Positions 1 to 5,166 of a DNA stretch of 6,251 nt are shown one piece after another. Origin of the DNA: Nitrospirales bacterium (GTDB lineage Bacteria > Nitrospirota > Nitrospiria > Nitrospirales > UBA8639); NCBI GenBank assembly GCA_021604265.1, contig BQIY01000143.1:1-6251 (forward strand), given 5' to 3'. The notes under the pieces are model-generated. The model was not told where the DNA came from. It saw only the letters and a program-made list of their open reading frames with translations, and ran no database searches. Each line of letters starts with the position of its first letter. Position 1 is the first letter of the stretch. Position numbers and translations under genes: made by a program.

Positions 1-94
1 CAATGATACCACCCAAAATGGTGTCTGGTACGCCCGTGAAAAAGTCTATGCCGATATCTTGTAATGCTTTAACAAAGTCGTCGCTGTCAATCAT
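1..94 (-). CDS. Phosphonopyruvate/sulfopyruvate decarboxylase-like TPP enzyme, N-terminal fragment
   Basis: The gene runs off the left edge, so only its first 31 codons are visible. They read from an ATG at 94-92 as MIDSDDFVKALQDIGIDFFT, followed by GVPDTILGGII. The core DFFTGVPD followed by a short hydrophobic helix is the N-terminal signature of the alpha (pyrimidine-binding) part of phosphonopyruvate decarboxylase and the related sulfopyruvate decarboxylase. These enzymes use thiamine diphosphate to decarboxylate 3-phosphonopyruvate to phosphonoacetaldehyde, or sulfopyruvate to sulfoacetaldehyde. The start is firm: an in-frame TGA lies at 100-98, two codons upstream, and no other ATG fits. 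The ribosome site is weak (GAAG about 12 bases upstream). A promoter and a leader hairpin lie further upstream. The family is inferred from a short stretch, so the choice between phosphono- and sulfopyruvate, and whether the gene is intact, cannot be decided here. Confidence 0.7.
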   Translation of the reverse strand, partial: MIDSDDFVKALQDIGIDFFTGVPDTILGGII

Positions 95-211
95 GGTTCA
101 ATTCTTCAAATACGATCCATACTCACAGGCTTCAACACGCAACGACACACGTCCTAAAAAGGCCAAAGACAGCGAGCAGACACGCTTCAATTGTTAATCG
201 GAAAGACAAAT

Positions 212-233
212 GGCCGGCCTGTAGAAGCCAGCC
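212..233 (-). other. Hairpin in the leader of the decarboxylase-like gene
   Basis: Read on the minus strand, GGCTGGC is followed by an 8-base loop and GCCGGCC. This gives a 7-bp GC-rich stem with one G-T wobble. It lies just downstream of the predicted transcription start and about 120 bases before the ATG at 94. No uninterrupted T-run follows (the next bases are ATTTGTCTTT), so it is not a classical terminator. It could be an attenuator-like or mRNA-stabilising structure, but no known riboswitch is recognised. Confidence 0.35.
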
Positions 234-246
234 ACAAGATTGGCGG

Positions 247-276
247 ATTATAGCGGAGGGGTACAAACATTCTCAA
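247..276 (-). promoter_or_regulatory. Sigma70-type promoter for the decarboxylase-like gene
   Basis: On the minus strand a perfect -10 TATAAT (plus positions 247-252) lies 18 bases from a -35 TTGAGA (plus positions 271-276). Transcription would start near 240, leaving a leader of about 145 nt before the ATG at 94. Nothing else on the minus strand lies between, so this is the natural promoter of the truncated gene at the left edge. Confidence 0.6.
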
Positions 277-292
277 CAAAGGGGCAATCATA

Positions 293-322
293 TTGATAGG
301 CTTTGCTCGAAGACGTTACACT
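293..322 (+). promoter_or_regulatory. Possible promoter for queF
   Basis: TTGATA (293-298) and TACACT (317-322) are separated by 18 bases. They match four to five of six consensus positions each. This would transcribe queF through the 99-bp repeat with a leader of about 128 nt. It is divergent from, and close to, the stronger minus-strand promoter at 247-276. The match is moderate and no experiment supports it. Confidence 0.35.
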
Positions 323-334
323 CACAACACATGT

Positions 335-433
335 GCTATAGCCGTTTCAAATAACTTCCACATGTTTGAAGTGAGTAATTGCGCAGGGTTAGTTGATATG
401 CCTCAGTTGGAACTTATTTGGATTCGCTATATT
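335..433 (+). repeat. 99-bp MITE-like repeat, copy 1
   Basis: This 99-bp block recurs in inverted orientation at 4862-4960. A by-hand alignment without gaps gives about 83 of 99 identical bases, and similarity stops abruptly at both ends. The ends form imperfect terminal inverted repeats of about 25 bp. The left arm (335-359) starts GCTATAGC and contains CAAATAACTTCC. The right arm (409-433), reverse complemented, contains CAAATAAGTTCC. In this copy the right tip has decayed (GCTATATT instead of GCTATAGC). An inner TGAG/CTCA pairing could extend the hairpin. No target-site duplication is evident. It sits 23 bp before queF and may affect that gene's transcript. It has the form of a MITE or structured dispersed repeat, but the family is not recognised. 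Confidence 0.75.
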
Positions 434-456
434 CTACTAAATCAGGGGGTTAGGTC

Positions 457-858
457 ATGAAATCAACACGTCGCAAAGCCGCGGCTCGATATACTGAAGA
501 ACATGCCCAAAGCGGCTTAAAAACGAAGCTGCCATCAATTGAAACCTGGCCTAATCAGTACCCAGGCTATGAAATTACTATTGAAATTCCTGAGTACACC
601 GCCATTTGTCCCAAAACAGGATTGCCAGATTTTGGCATGATCCGTCTCACCTATATCCCGGATCAGTCCTGTCTCGAGTTGAAATCGCTCAAAGAGTATA
701 TTCATGCCTATCGAAACCTTGGCATTTTCTACGAAAATGCCGTGAACCGCATTCTGGCGGACCTCGTGAAAGCCTGCCACCCCATCTCTGCCACCGTCAC
801 AGGTGAATTTACCGCCCGTGGAGGGCTCAGCAGCACCATTCACGCCTCGTACCCGTAA
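457..858 (+). CDS. queF: NADPH-dependent 7-cyano-7-deazaguanine reductase (preQ0 reductase)
   Basis: QueF reduces the nitrile of preQ0 to the amine preQ1, using NADPH in the cytoplasm, on the route to queuosine in tRNA. The 133-residue product has the short, unimodular tunnelling-fold form. The catalytic Cys is Cys51 in YTAICPKTG, and the proton donor Asp is Asp58 in LPDF. The family signature E(L/S)KS.K is ELKSLKEY at 74-81, followed by YRNLGIFYEN with Glu93. The C-terminus has the usual GEFTARGG. Compared with Bacillus subtilis QueF, the position equivalent to His96 is Tyr92; such GIFYE variants occur in the family as far as I recall. The ATG follows AGGGGG with 7 bases of spacing. No preQ1 riboswitch was recognised upstream. 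No other queuosine gene is in the window. It converges on the aminotransferase gene, 53 bp away. Confidence 0.96.
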   Translation: MKSTRRKAAARYTEEHAQSGLKTKLPSIETWPNQYPGYEITIEIPEYTAICPKTGLPDFGMIRLTYIPDQSCLELKSLKEYIHAYRNLGIFYENAVNRILADLVKACHPISATVTGEFTARGGLSSTIHASYP

Positions 859-911
859 CTTCTCCCAGCATTTCAGACGGCAGGATCGGTGAGTCGAAAC
901 CAAGCCACCTC

Positions 912-919
912 TTAAGCAG
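912..919. repeat. Inverted repeat at the 3' end of the aminotransferase gene (left arm)
   Basis: TTAAGCAG at 912-919 is matched by CTGCTTAA at 939-946, a perfect 8-bp inverted repeat with a 19-base spacer. It overlaps the stop codon and last codons of the minus-strand gene, between two convergent genes. No T-run follows on either strand, so a terminator role is only a possibility. Confidence 0.25.
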
Positions 920-2039
920 GCGAAGAAACTGCGAAAAACTGCTTAATCGTCTGCACAACGTATTCGATCTGTTGTGTTGTCAGTTCTGAATATATAGGAA
1001 GGGAAAGGACCTCTTGAGCGGCCTGCTCTGAAACCGGAAGTTGCCCTTTTTCATAACCTAAGGGTTGATAGCATTCTTGAAGATGGAGCGGGACGGGATA
1101 ATAAATCTTATTGCCAATGCCCTGTTCGGTCAGGTGGGCGCTGAGTTGATCGCGTTTCGGGGTTCGAATCGTATATTGGTTATAGACATGATAATTGGCC
1201 GAGTCAGTCACGGGCAGTGTAATCACGTCTAAGAGACCAGCCTCACCAAAGAGACGCTCGTAGGTTTGAGCATTGGCGCGACGTTTCTCAGTCCACTGAT
1301 CAAGATAGGCAAGCTTGACGTTGAGGACGGCTGCCTGCAAAGCATCAAGCCGACTATTCATACCGATGGCATGATGATGATAGTCAGAGCGGCTTCCATG
1401 TACACGGAGAGTTCGTAACCGATCAGCGATCTTGGCATCATGCGTGGTCACCAATCCGCCATCCCCAAACCCTCCGAGATTTTTCGAGGGGAAAAAGCTG
1501 AAACAACCCGTTGTCCCCAAACCACCGGCCCGCACACCGTTTCGTGCAGCTCCAATCGCCTGACATGCATCTTCGATCACCGGCACGCCATGCTCAGCCG
1601 CAAGGTATGAGATTTTTTCCATTTCAGCGCATTGGCCAAATAAATGGACAGGAAGAATCGCCTTGGTCCGCTCAGTGAGACGATCGACCAATTGCTCAGG
1701 ATCCATATTCAATGAACCTGCCTGAATATCAACAAATACCGGAACGGCTTGCAGTCGTGAGATCACTCCTGCCGTGGAAAAAAATGTAAACGGCACTGTG
1801 ATAATTTCGTCCCCAGGCTTCACGCCCAAAGCCATGAGCGAAAGGAGTAACGCATCACTACCGGAAGCCACGCCCACGGCATGACCAGTTCCGACGTACT
1901 TCCCAAGGTCTTGCTCCAGACGTTCCACTCGCGGCCCGAGGACAAACCCTTGCTCGTCACACACATTCTCTATTGAAGCAAGCACTTCATGTCGAATCGA
2001 TTGAAATTGAGCTTTCAAATCGAGAAGTGGAACGTTCAT
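912..2039 (-). CDS. DegT/DnrJ/EryC1/StrS-family PLP-dependent aminotransferase
   Basis: The 375-residue product is a full-length fold-type I aminotransferase of the kind that aminates keto-sugars on nucleotide carriers for surface polysaccharides or modified sugars. The N-terminus VPLLDLKAQF is typical of the WbpE-like branch. GVASGSDALLLSL (56-68) holds the phosphate-binding turn. VIEDACQAIGA (154-164) supplies Asp157 for the pyridine nitrogen and Gln160 for ring stacking. FSFFPSKNLGGFGDGG (180-195) carries the PLP lysine, Lys186. GMNSRLDALQAAVL (226-239) is the conserved partner segment. The start is ATG after AAAGAAAGG. No glycosyltransferase, dehydratase or epimerase gene is next to it, so the sugar substrate is unknown. 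It follows yqaA on the same strand across 105 bp and may be cotranscribed with it. Best guess is amination of a 3-keto or 4-keto UDP- or dTDP-sugar. Confidence 0.93.
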   Translation of the reverse strand: MNVPLLDLKAQFQSIRHEVLASIENVCDEQGFVLGPRVERLEQDLGKYVGTGHAVGVASGSDALLLSLMALGVKPGDEIITVPFTFFSTAGVISRLQAVPVFVDIQAGSLNMDPEQLVDRLTERTKAILPVHLFGQCAEMEKISYLAAEHGVPVIEDACQAIGAARNGVRAGGLGTTGCFSFFPSKNLGGFGDGGLVTTHDAKIADRLRTLRVHGSRSDYHHHAIGMNSRLDALQAAVLNVKLAYLDQWTEKRRANAQTYERLFGEAGLLDVITLPVTDSANYHVYNQYTIRTPKRDQLSAHLTEQGIGNKIYYPVPLHLQECYQPLGYEKGQLPVSEQAAQEVLSLPIYSELTTQQIEYVVQTIKQFFAVSSPA

Positions 2040-2116
2040 AAAGGCCTTTCTTTTGTGCCTAGAGTGTCCATAACTTCAACCATTTTCTATTCGCGTACAC
2101 ATGGAACGATGTCGGT

Positions 2117-2135
2117 CAGTCTAATCGGAAGACTG
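2117..2135 (-). other. Small hairpin between yqaA and the aminotransferase gene
   Basis: CAGTCT (2117-2122) and AGACTG (2130-2135) form a perfect 6-bp stem around a 7-base loop. It lies just after the yqaA stop codon when read on the minus strand. GGT/ACC pairing beyond a 4-base bulge could extend it. No T-run follows, so it would be a weak terminator at best and may simply separate the two genes' messages. Confidence 0.3.
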
Positions 2136-2144
2136 TCAGACCAA

Positions 2145-2567
2145 CTACAGCACGGCAATAATCACGGCGTATCGAAGAGCTTTTCCCATTCCAATAAATA
2201 TCAGAGCAATAAACCCGTTCACACGCAACCACCCGGCAGCCACACAGAGCGGATCTCCAATCACCGGGACCCATGACAGCAGCAACAGGGGACTCCCCCA
2301 CCGCTGCACTCTTTCAACAGCCTGCTGATGGCGTACCTTCGTTAAACGGGAAACCGGAAAACGCCAGCTCATGACCAAGCCAAGCCCCCAAGAAGTCATT
2401 CCCCCTAACGTATTGCCCGTCGTAGCAACCCCCCATAACACCCATGGATCATAGGTACGTTGCGAGACCAAAACAGCCAGGACGACTTCAGAGCCTCCCG
2501 GCAACAGGGTGGATGAAAGAAAGGCACTGAGAAAGAGTCCGCCAAGGGTATATTCCTCAGCAGACAT
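2145..2567 (-). CDS. yqaA: YqaA-family inner-membrane protein (VTT/DedA-like)
   Basis: The 140-residue membrane protein closely follows Escherichia coli YqaA (about 142 residues) from end to end. It has a hydrophobic start then LLPGGSEVVL (21-30), the helix-region motif GNTLGG (51-56), and a polar loop. RWGSPLLLLSWVPVIGDPLC (89-108) follows with AGWLR, and the protein ends GKALRYAVI. Three to four membrane segments are visible. YqaA belongs to the SNARE-associated/VTT (DedA-like) group, whose members are linked to membrane lipid movement and envelope homeostasis; the role of YqaA itself is not settled. I chose ATG 2567 because the protein then aligns with the E. coli start and GAGG precedes it closely. 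A TTG at 2576 is also possible; it would overlap the upstream stop as TTGA and has AGG 7 bases before it. Translational coupling to the upstream DUF2835 gene is likely. Confidence 0.9.
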   Translation of the reverse strand: MSAEEYTLGGLFLSAFLSSTLLPGGSEVVLAVLVSQRTYDPWVLWGVATTGNTLGGMTSWGLGLVMSWRFPVSRLTKVRHQQAVERVQRWGSPLLLLSWVPVIGDPLCVAAGWLRVNGFIALIFIGMGKALRYAVIIAVL

Positions 2568-2572
2568 CAGCC

Positions 2573-2809
2573 TCAAGTCGTAGACCTAGCAGGAACACGC
2601 TCAATGGAGACAAATTTTTTGTTACCATCATATGTAATGAAAAACGATCCGACGACTCCATTCTGGGTCATGAATGGCCGCAAGACTCGAGCGGGAAATC
2701 GTATTTTCCGTCCATCCGAAGCGCTCGCCACCACTTCATCGACGACCCCTTCATAGTAGGCCAAAAACCGATGAGGCGGGAGATTAAGGGAAACACGAAT
2801 TTTGGGCAT
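2573..2809 (-). CDS. DUF2835-family small protein
   Basis: The 78-residue protein matches the DUF2835 pattern as I know it. A short beta start (KIRVSLNLP) leads to a RFLAYYEGVVDEVVA segment (14-28), then DGRKIRFPARVLRPFMTQNG (32-51), and a terminal FFITYDGNKKFVSIERV (56-72). The family occurs widely in proteobacteria and related groups and has no known function; the compact beta-rich layout suggests a small nucleic-acid- or protein-binding domain, but this is speculation. ATG at 2809 is preferred over an upstream TTG at 2821, although neither has a clear ribosome site. Its stop codon lies at or inside the beginning of yqaA, so the two form a two-gene unit. Co-occurrence of the two is the only functional hint. 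Confidence 0.8.
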   Translation of the reverse strand: MPKIRVSLNLPPHRFLAYYEGVVDEVVASASDGRKIRFPARVLRPFMTQNGVVGSFFITYDGNKKFVSIERVPARSTT

Positions 2810-2821
2810 GGAAACACACAA

Positions 2822-3110
2822 TCATACGAGACAATGAATGAATGTGCTGTGGTCATGATGTAGCAAAGAAATTATCACAAATACCGACAAGATTCTGGTA
2901 AAACAACACGGCCATGCTTCATGAAGAGTTTGAACCGCTCATTTATGAATGAATCGGGCACGAGACATCTCAACAGCATGTCGGCATATAAAATCTTACC
3001 TTTTTCAAGACATTAGGACAATCCTAGAAAAGAACGAACGACTTTGACTCATTTTCGATTCACGACTATAGTGAAATGAAGGCACACCAACAACACCATG
3101 ACGAGAGATT
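2822..3110. other. Divergent intergenic region
   Basis: These 289 bases separate the minus-strand DUF2835-yqaA unit from the plus-strand phosphatase gene. They contain the phosphatase promoter at 3044-3072. On the minus side there is only a GATAAT without a well-spaced -35, so the promoter of the DUF2835 gene is not identified. A 10-bp palindrome CTTCATGAAG occurs near 2918-2927. An AATGAATG motif appears both near 2834 and near 2946. Short open frames here, of up to 31 codons, lack ribosome sites. No RNA gene was recognised. Confidence 0.5.
3044..3072 (+). promoter_or_regulatory. Strong sigma70-type promoter for the phosphatase gene
   Basis: TTGACT (3044-3049) and TATAGT (3067-3072) are each one base from consensus and separated by the optimal 17 bases. 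Transcription would begin near 3079, giving a leader of about 32 nt before the ATG at 3111. This is the best plus-strand promoter match in the window and suggests fairly constitutive expression. Confidence 0.7.
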
Positions 3111-3926
3111 ATGAAAACAGATAGATCAACACCCAACGCCGCACACGATCACACGACCGCCACATTTCTCCAAATGGCCGTTCGAGAGGCTGGAACACGA
3201 GTCTTAGAGCTTGCACAAAATGGGTTTGATATCTCCATCAAACCTGATTCTTCCCAGGTCACAACGGCTGACTATGAAGTCGATCGAATTCTTCAAGAGC
3301 GATTACTCAGCAGATACCCAGAAGATGGATGGCTGTCAGAAGAAACACCAGATGATCGTAAGCGGTTAGATAAAGACCGTGTCTGGATTCTTGACCCCAT
3401 TGACGGCACCCGAAACTTCATTTCCAAAATTCCACAATATGCCATCTCCATCGCACTGGTCGAAAACCAAGAGCCCGTTCTTGCCGTGATTTACAATCCA
3501 GCCACAAATGAGATGTTTTCCGCTGAAAAACATGCAGGAGCCTATCTCAATGACATGCCAATTCATGTCAATGCCGCACACAACGAACGACTCACGTGCT
3601 TGGCAAACATCTCGGCACACACCAAGGCAGAACTCAACTCCATCGCCCCCAACATAGACTATACTGGATTCGGCTCAATCGCTTATGCCCTCGCGCTCCA
3701 AGCCATTGGCCGCGTGGACATCACGCTCAACCCCGGCAGTCAAAATGAATGGGACATTGCGGCCGGCGTCCTCCTGGTGCAAGAGGCCGGGGGAACGGCC
3801 AAAGACCGAAACTGGCAACCGATCCCCTTCAATCAACCCAATCCGGCTACACAGGGAGTGATTGCGACTCGGCCAGACAAAACAGATACCGTTCAACAGC
3901 TACTCGAATCCCTAAGAACGCCTTAA
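3111..3926 (+). CDS. Inositol monophosphatase-family phosphatase
   Basis: The 271-residue product is full length for the Mg-dependent, lithium-sensitive phosphatase family (IMPase, CysQ/BPNT and related sugar-phosphate phosphatases). All metal-site motifs are present: VTTADYEVDR (50-59), GWLSEETPDD (73-82) with Glu77 and Glu78, VWILDPIDGTRNF (91-103) with Asp95 and Asp98, and EWDIAAGVLLVQEAGG (213-228) with Asp215. The substrate cannot be read from the sequence. Candidates are inositol-1-phosphate, 3'-phosphoadenosine 5'-phosphate or histidinol phosphate. The TauE/SafE-type permease gene downstream makes a sulfur-assimilation (CysQ-like) role tempting but unproven. The start ATG is preceded by GAGAG at close spacing and by a strong promoter. 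An alternative start is not needed, as the conserved domain begins about 20 residues in. Confidence 0.92.
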   Translation: MKTDRSTPNAAHDHTTATFLQMAVREAGTRVLELAQNGFDISIKPDSSQVTTADYEVDRILQERLLSRYPEDGWLSEETPDDRKRLDKDRVWILDPIDGTRNFISKIPQYAISIALVENQEPVLAVIYNPATNEMFSAEKHAGAYLNDMPIHVNAAHNERLTCLANISAHTKAELNSIAPNIDYTGFGSIAYALALQAIGRVDITLNPGSQNEWDIAAGVLLVQEAGGTAKDRNWQPIPFNQPNPATQGVIATRPDKTDTVQQLLESLRTP

Positions 3927-3982
3927 CCTCCCATCATCGTCCTAAGCGGAACAACGCAGAATCAACACTTCATTCCTGCGCG

Positions 3983-4012
3983 TTGACAACCATGACGCCA
4001 TTAGGCCAAATC
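3983..4012 (+). promoter_or_regulatory. Possible promoter before the TauE/SafE-type gene
   Basis: A perfect -35 hexamer TTGACA lies at 3983-3988. At the expected distance only a poor -10 is present (CCAAAT at 4006-4011 or CAAATC one base later). The permease gene may use it, or may be read through from the phosphatase promoter, as no terminator is evident between the two genes. Confidence 0.25.
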
Positions 4013-4077
4013 GGTTCACTGACTAACCCGCACTTCCGCTTTTGCCCTCAGGAAACCAGAATGGTCAGGTCTTACCA

Positions 4078-4827
4078 ATGACGAGCATCCTCTCTGACTT
4101 CAACGCTACCCAGCTCTTCCTTGCGGGACTCCTGTTTATCTGGACAGGGTTTGTTCGCAGCGGACTAGGGTTTGGTGGAGCCGCACTTGGCTTGCCACTC
4201 ATGCTGTTTCTCTATGATCAACCACTTTTCTGGCTCCCGATTATCGGAACACATCTCCTCATATTTTCGGCCCTCACTTTACGAACCAGAATGCAGCATA
4301 TTGATTGGCCTTACTTACGATACGCGGCTCTCTTTGTCATCCCGACCACGCTGATTGGCGTGTTCGGCCTGATCACGTTGCCCACTGAGTGGCTACTCAT
4401 CTTTATCTATACCATCTCGCTGGGATACGGACTGATGTGGCTACTCAATATCTCCATAAACAGCAACAAGAACTGGAGTGACACGTTACTGCTTGCCCTC
4501 GGGGGATATGTGGCGGGAACATCACTCACCGGCGGACCATTCATGGTCGCCGTCACGATGAAACATGTCGCAGCCGATCAACTACGGAATACGTTATACA
4601 TTCTCTGGTTTACCATCGTCACGATCAAAATGAGTACCTTCGCAATCCTGGGAGTAGAACTGCATCTGCTCACAGCCCTTGCACTCCTTCCCATCGCCGC
4701 CATCGGCCACTTCGTCGGACTCAAATTTCACGATGTCATTTTGGAAAACGATCAGCTATTTAAACAAGTTATTGGAGGAGTACTCGTGCTCATTAGCGGA
4801 CTGGGATTAATAAACATCTGGATGTAG
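4078..4827 (+). CDS. TauE/SafE-family (DUF81) membrane permease
   Basis: The 249-residue integral membrane protein has about eight hydrophobic segments in two related halves, as expected for this family of about 250 residues. The duplicated half-motif is visible as FVRSGLGFGGAALGLPLML (25-43) and GGYVAGTSLTGGPFMVAV (142-159). Family members are proposed to export sulfite, sulfonates or other organic anions across the inner membrane; the substrate here is unknown. The ATG at 4078 is preceded by CAGGT with 9 bases of spacing. A longer in-frame frame starting at TTG 4042 adds 12 polar residues and no better ribosome site. It lies 151 bp after the phosphatase gene on the same strand. The second 99-bp repeat begins 34 bp after its stop and could serve as its terminator. 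Confidence 0.9.
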   Translation: MTSILSDFNATQLFLAGLLFIWTGFVRSGLGFGGAALGLPLMLFLYDQPLFWLPIIGTHLLIFSALTLRTRMQHIDWPYLRYAALFVIPTTLIGVFGLITLPTEWLLIFIYTISLGYGLMWLLNISINSNKNWSDTLLLALGGYVAGTSLTGGPFMVAVTMKHVAADQLRNTLYILWFTIVTIKMSTFAILGVELHLLTALALLPIAAIGHFVGLKFHDVILENDQLFKQVIGGVLVLISGLGLINIWM

Positions 4828-4861
4828 CACAGCCTTCCACAGCGACCGGGACATTGTGGGG

Positions 4862-4960
4862 GCTATAGCGAATCCAAATAAGTTCCAGCTGAGGCATAAC
4901 ACCTACCAACGCGCGATGACTCACTTCAAACATACAAAAGTTATTTGAGACGGCTATAGC
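4862..4960 (-). repeat. 99-bp MITE-like repeat, copy 2 (inverted)
   Basis: This is the inverted partner of 335-433, with about 83 of 99 matching bases and no gap. Here both tips are intact: GCTATAGC stands at 4862-4869 and again at 4953-4960. The inner arms CAAATAAGTTCC and its near complement make a stem of about 25 bp. Flanking CATTG...CAATG bases may extend the stem outward. It follows the permease stop codon closely, so it may form a strong hairpin at the end of that message. The open reading frame through the repeat (minus strand) is shared by both copies. However, differences fall equally on all three codon positions, which argues against a protein. Confidence 0.75.
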
Positions 4961-5081
4961 CCAATGAAGGGACAAAAAGTGACGCAAGATATCGGCTAAC
5001 ACATTCAAAAGTATATCGGATCATTGGATTCGGGATTCCTGTTTTTAGCCAGTTTCTTTATTAAAAAAAGGAGCGGACAAT

Positions 5082-5109
5082 TTTCTTGCCTTTAGTCAAG
5101 GACAAGAAA
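5082..5109. other. Hairpin upstream of the toxin-antitoxin promoter
   Basis: TTTCTTG (5082-5088) with CCTT (5089-5092) pairs with AAGG (5098-5101) and CAAGAAA (5103-5109). This gives an 11-bp stem with one bulged A and a 5-base loop. Read on the minus strand it is followed, after about 13 bases, by a run of seven T (complement of the A-run near 5063-5069). It could shield the toxin-antitoxin operon from upstream transcription, or be an accessory regulatory site. It is immediately upstream of the -35 hexamer. Confidence 0.35.
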
Positions 5110-5112
5110 CCT

Positions 5113-5143
5113 TTGCATAAAGTACCAATATATAGTATATATT
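5113..5143 (+). promoter_or_regulatory. parDE promoter with palindromic operator
   Basis: TTGCAT (5113-5118) lies 17 bases before a -10 TATATA (5136-5141); TATATT two bases later is an alternative. The -10 sits inside a perfect 17-bp palindrome at 5127-5143: AATATATA, a central G, and TATATATT. Ribbon-helix-helix antitoxins normally bind palindromes overlapping their own promoter, so this is the likely ParD operator. The AT-rich tract continues to the Shine-Dalgarno site at 5155-5160. Confidence 0.55.
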
Positions 5144-5166
5144 AATATAATATGGGAGGTGACTGC

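Noticed and set aside
3..197. Plus-strand open frame of 64 codons at the left edge
   Set aside because: It lies opposite the decarboxylase-like N-terminus, whose reading on the minus strand has a recognisable family motif, a firm start and a promoter.
330..456. preQ1 riboswitch in front of queF
   Set aside because: The leader is largely the dispersed repeat, and I found no recognisable preQ1 aptamer core.
535..903. Minus-strand open frame of 122 codons opposite queF
   Set aside because: It is antisense to a well-recognised queF with all catalytic motifs and has no recognisable protein features.
2922..3017. Possible 31-residue peptide in the divergent intergenic region
   Set aside because: No ribosome site, no recognisable features, and the length is expected by chance.
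3366..3896. Minus-strand open frames opposite the phosphatase gene
   Set aside because: They are antisense shadows of a gene with complete active-site motifs.
335..4960. CRISPR array or long tandem repeat
   Set aside because: Only two copies of the 99-bp element exist here, far apart and in opposite orientation; no short regularly spaced repeats were seen anywhere in the window.
4793..5008. Minus-strand open frame of 71 codons across the second repeat
   Set aside because: Only the repeat part resembles the other copy, the flanks differ, no ribosome site is visible and the substitutions are not biased to third codon positions.
5152..5166. Longer parD start at ATG 5152
   Set aside because: It would put the perfect GGAGGT inside the gene and has no ribosome site of its own; ATG 5167 has ideal spacing.
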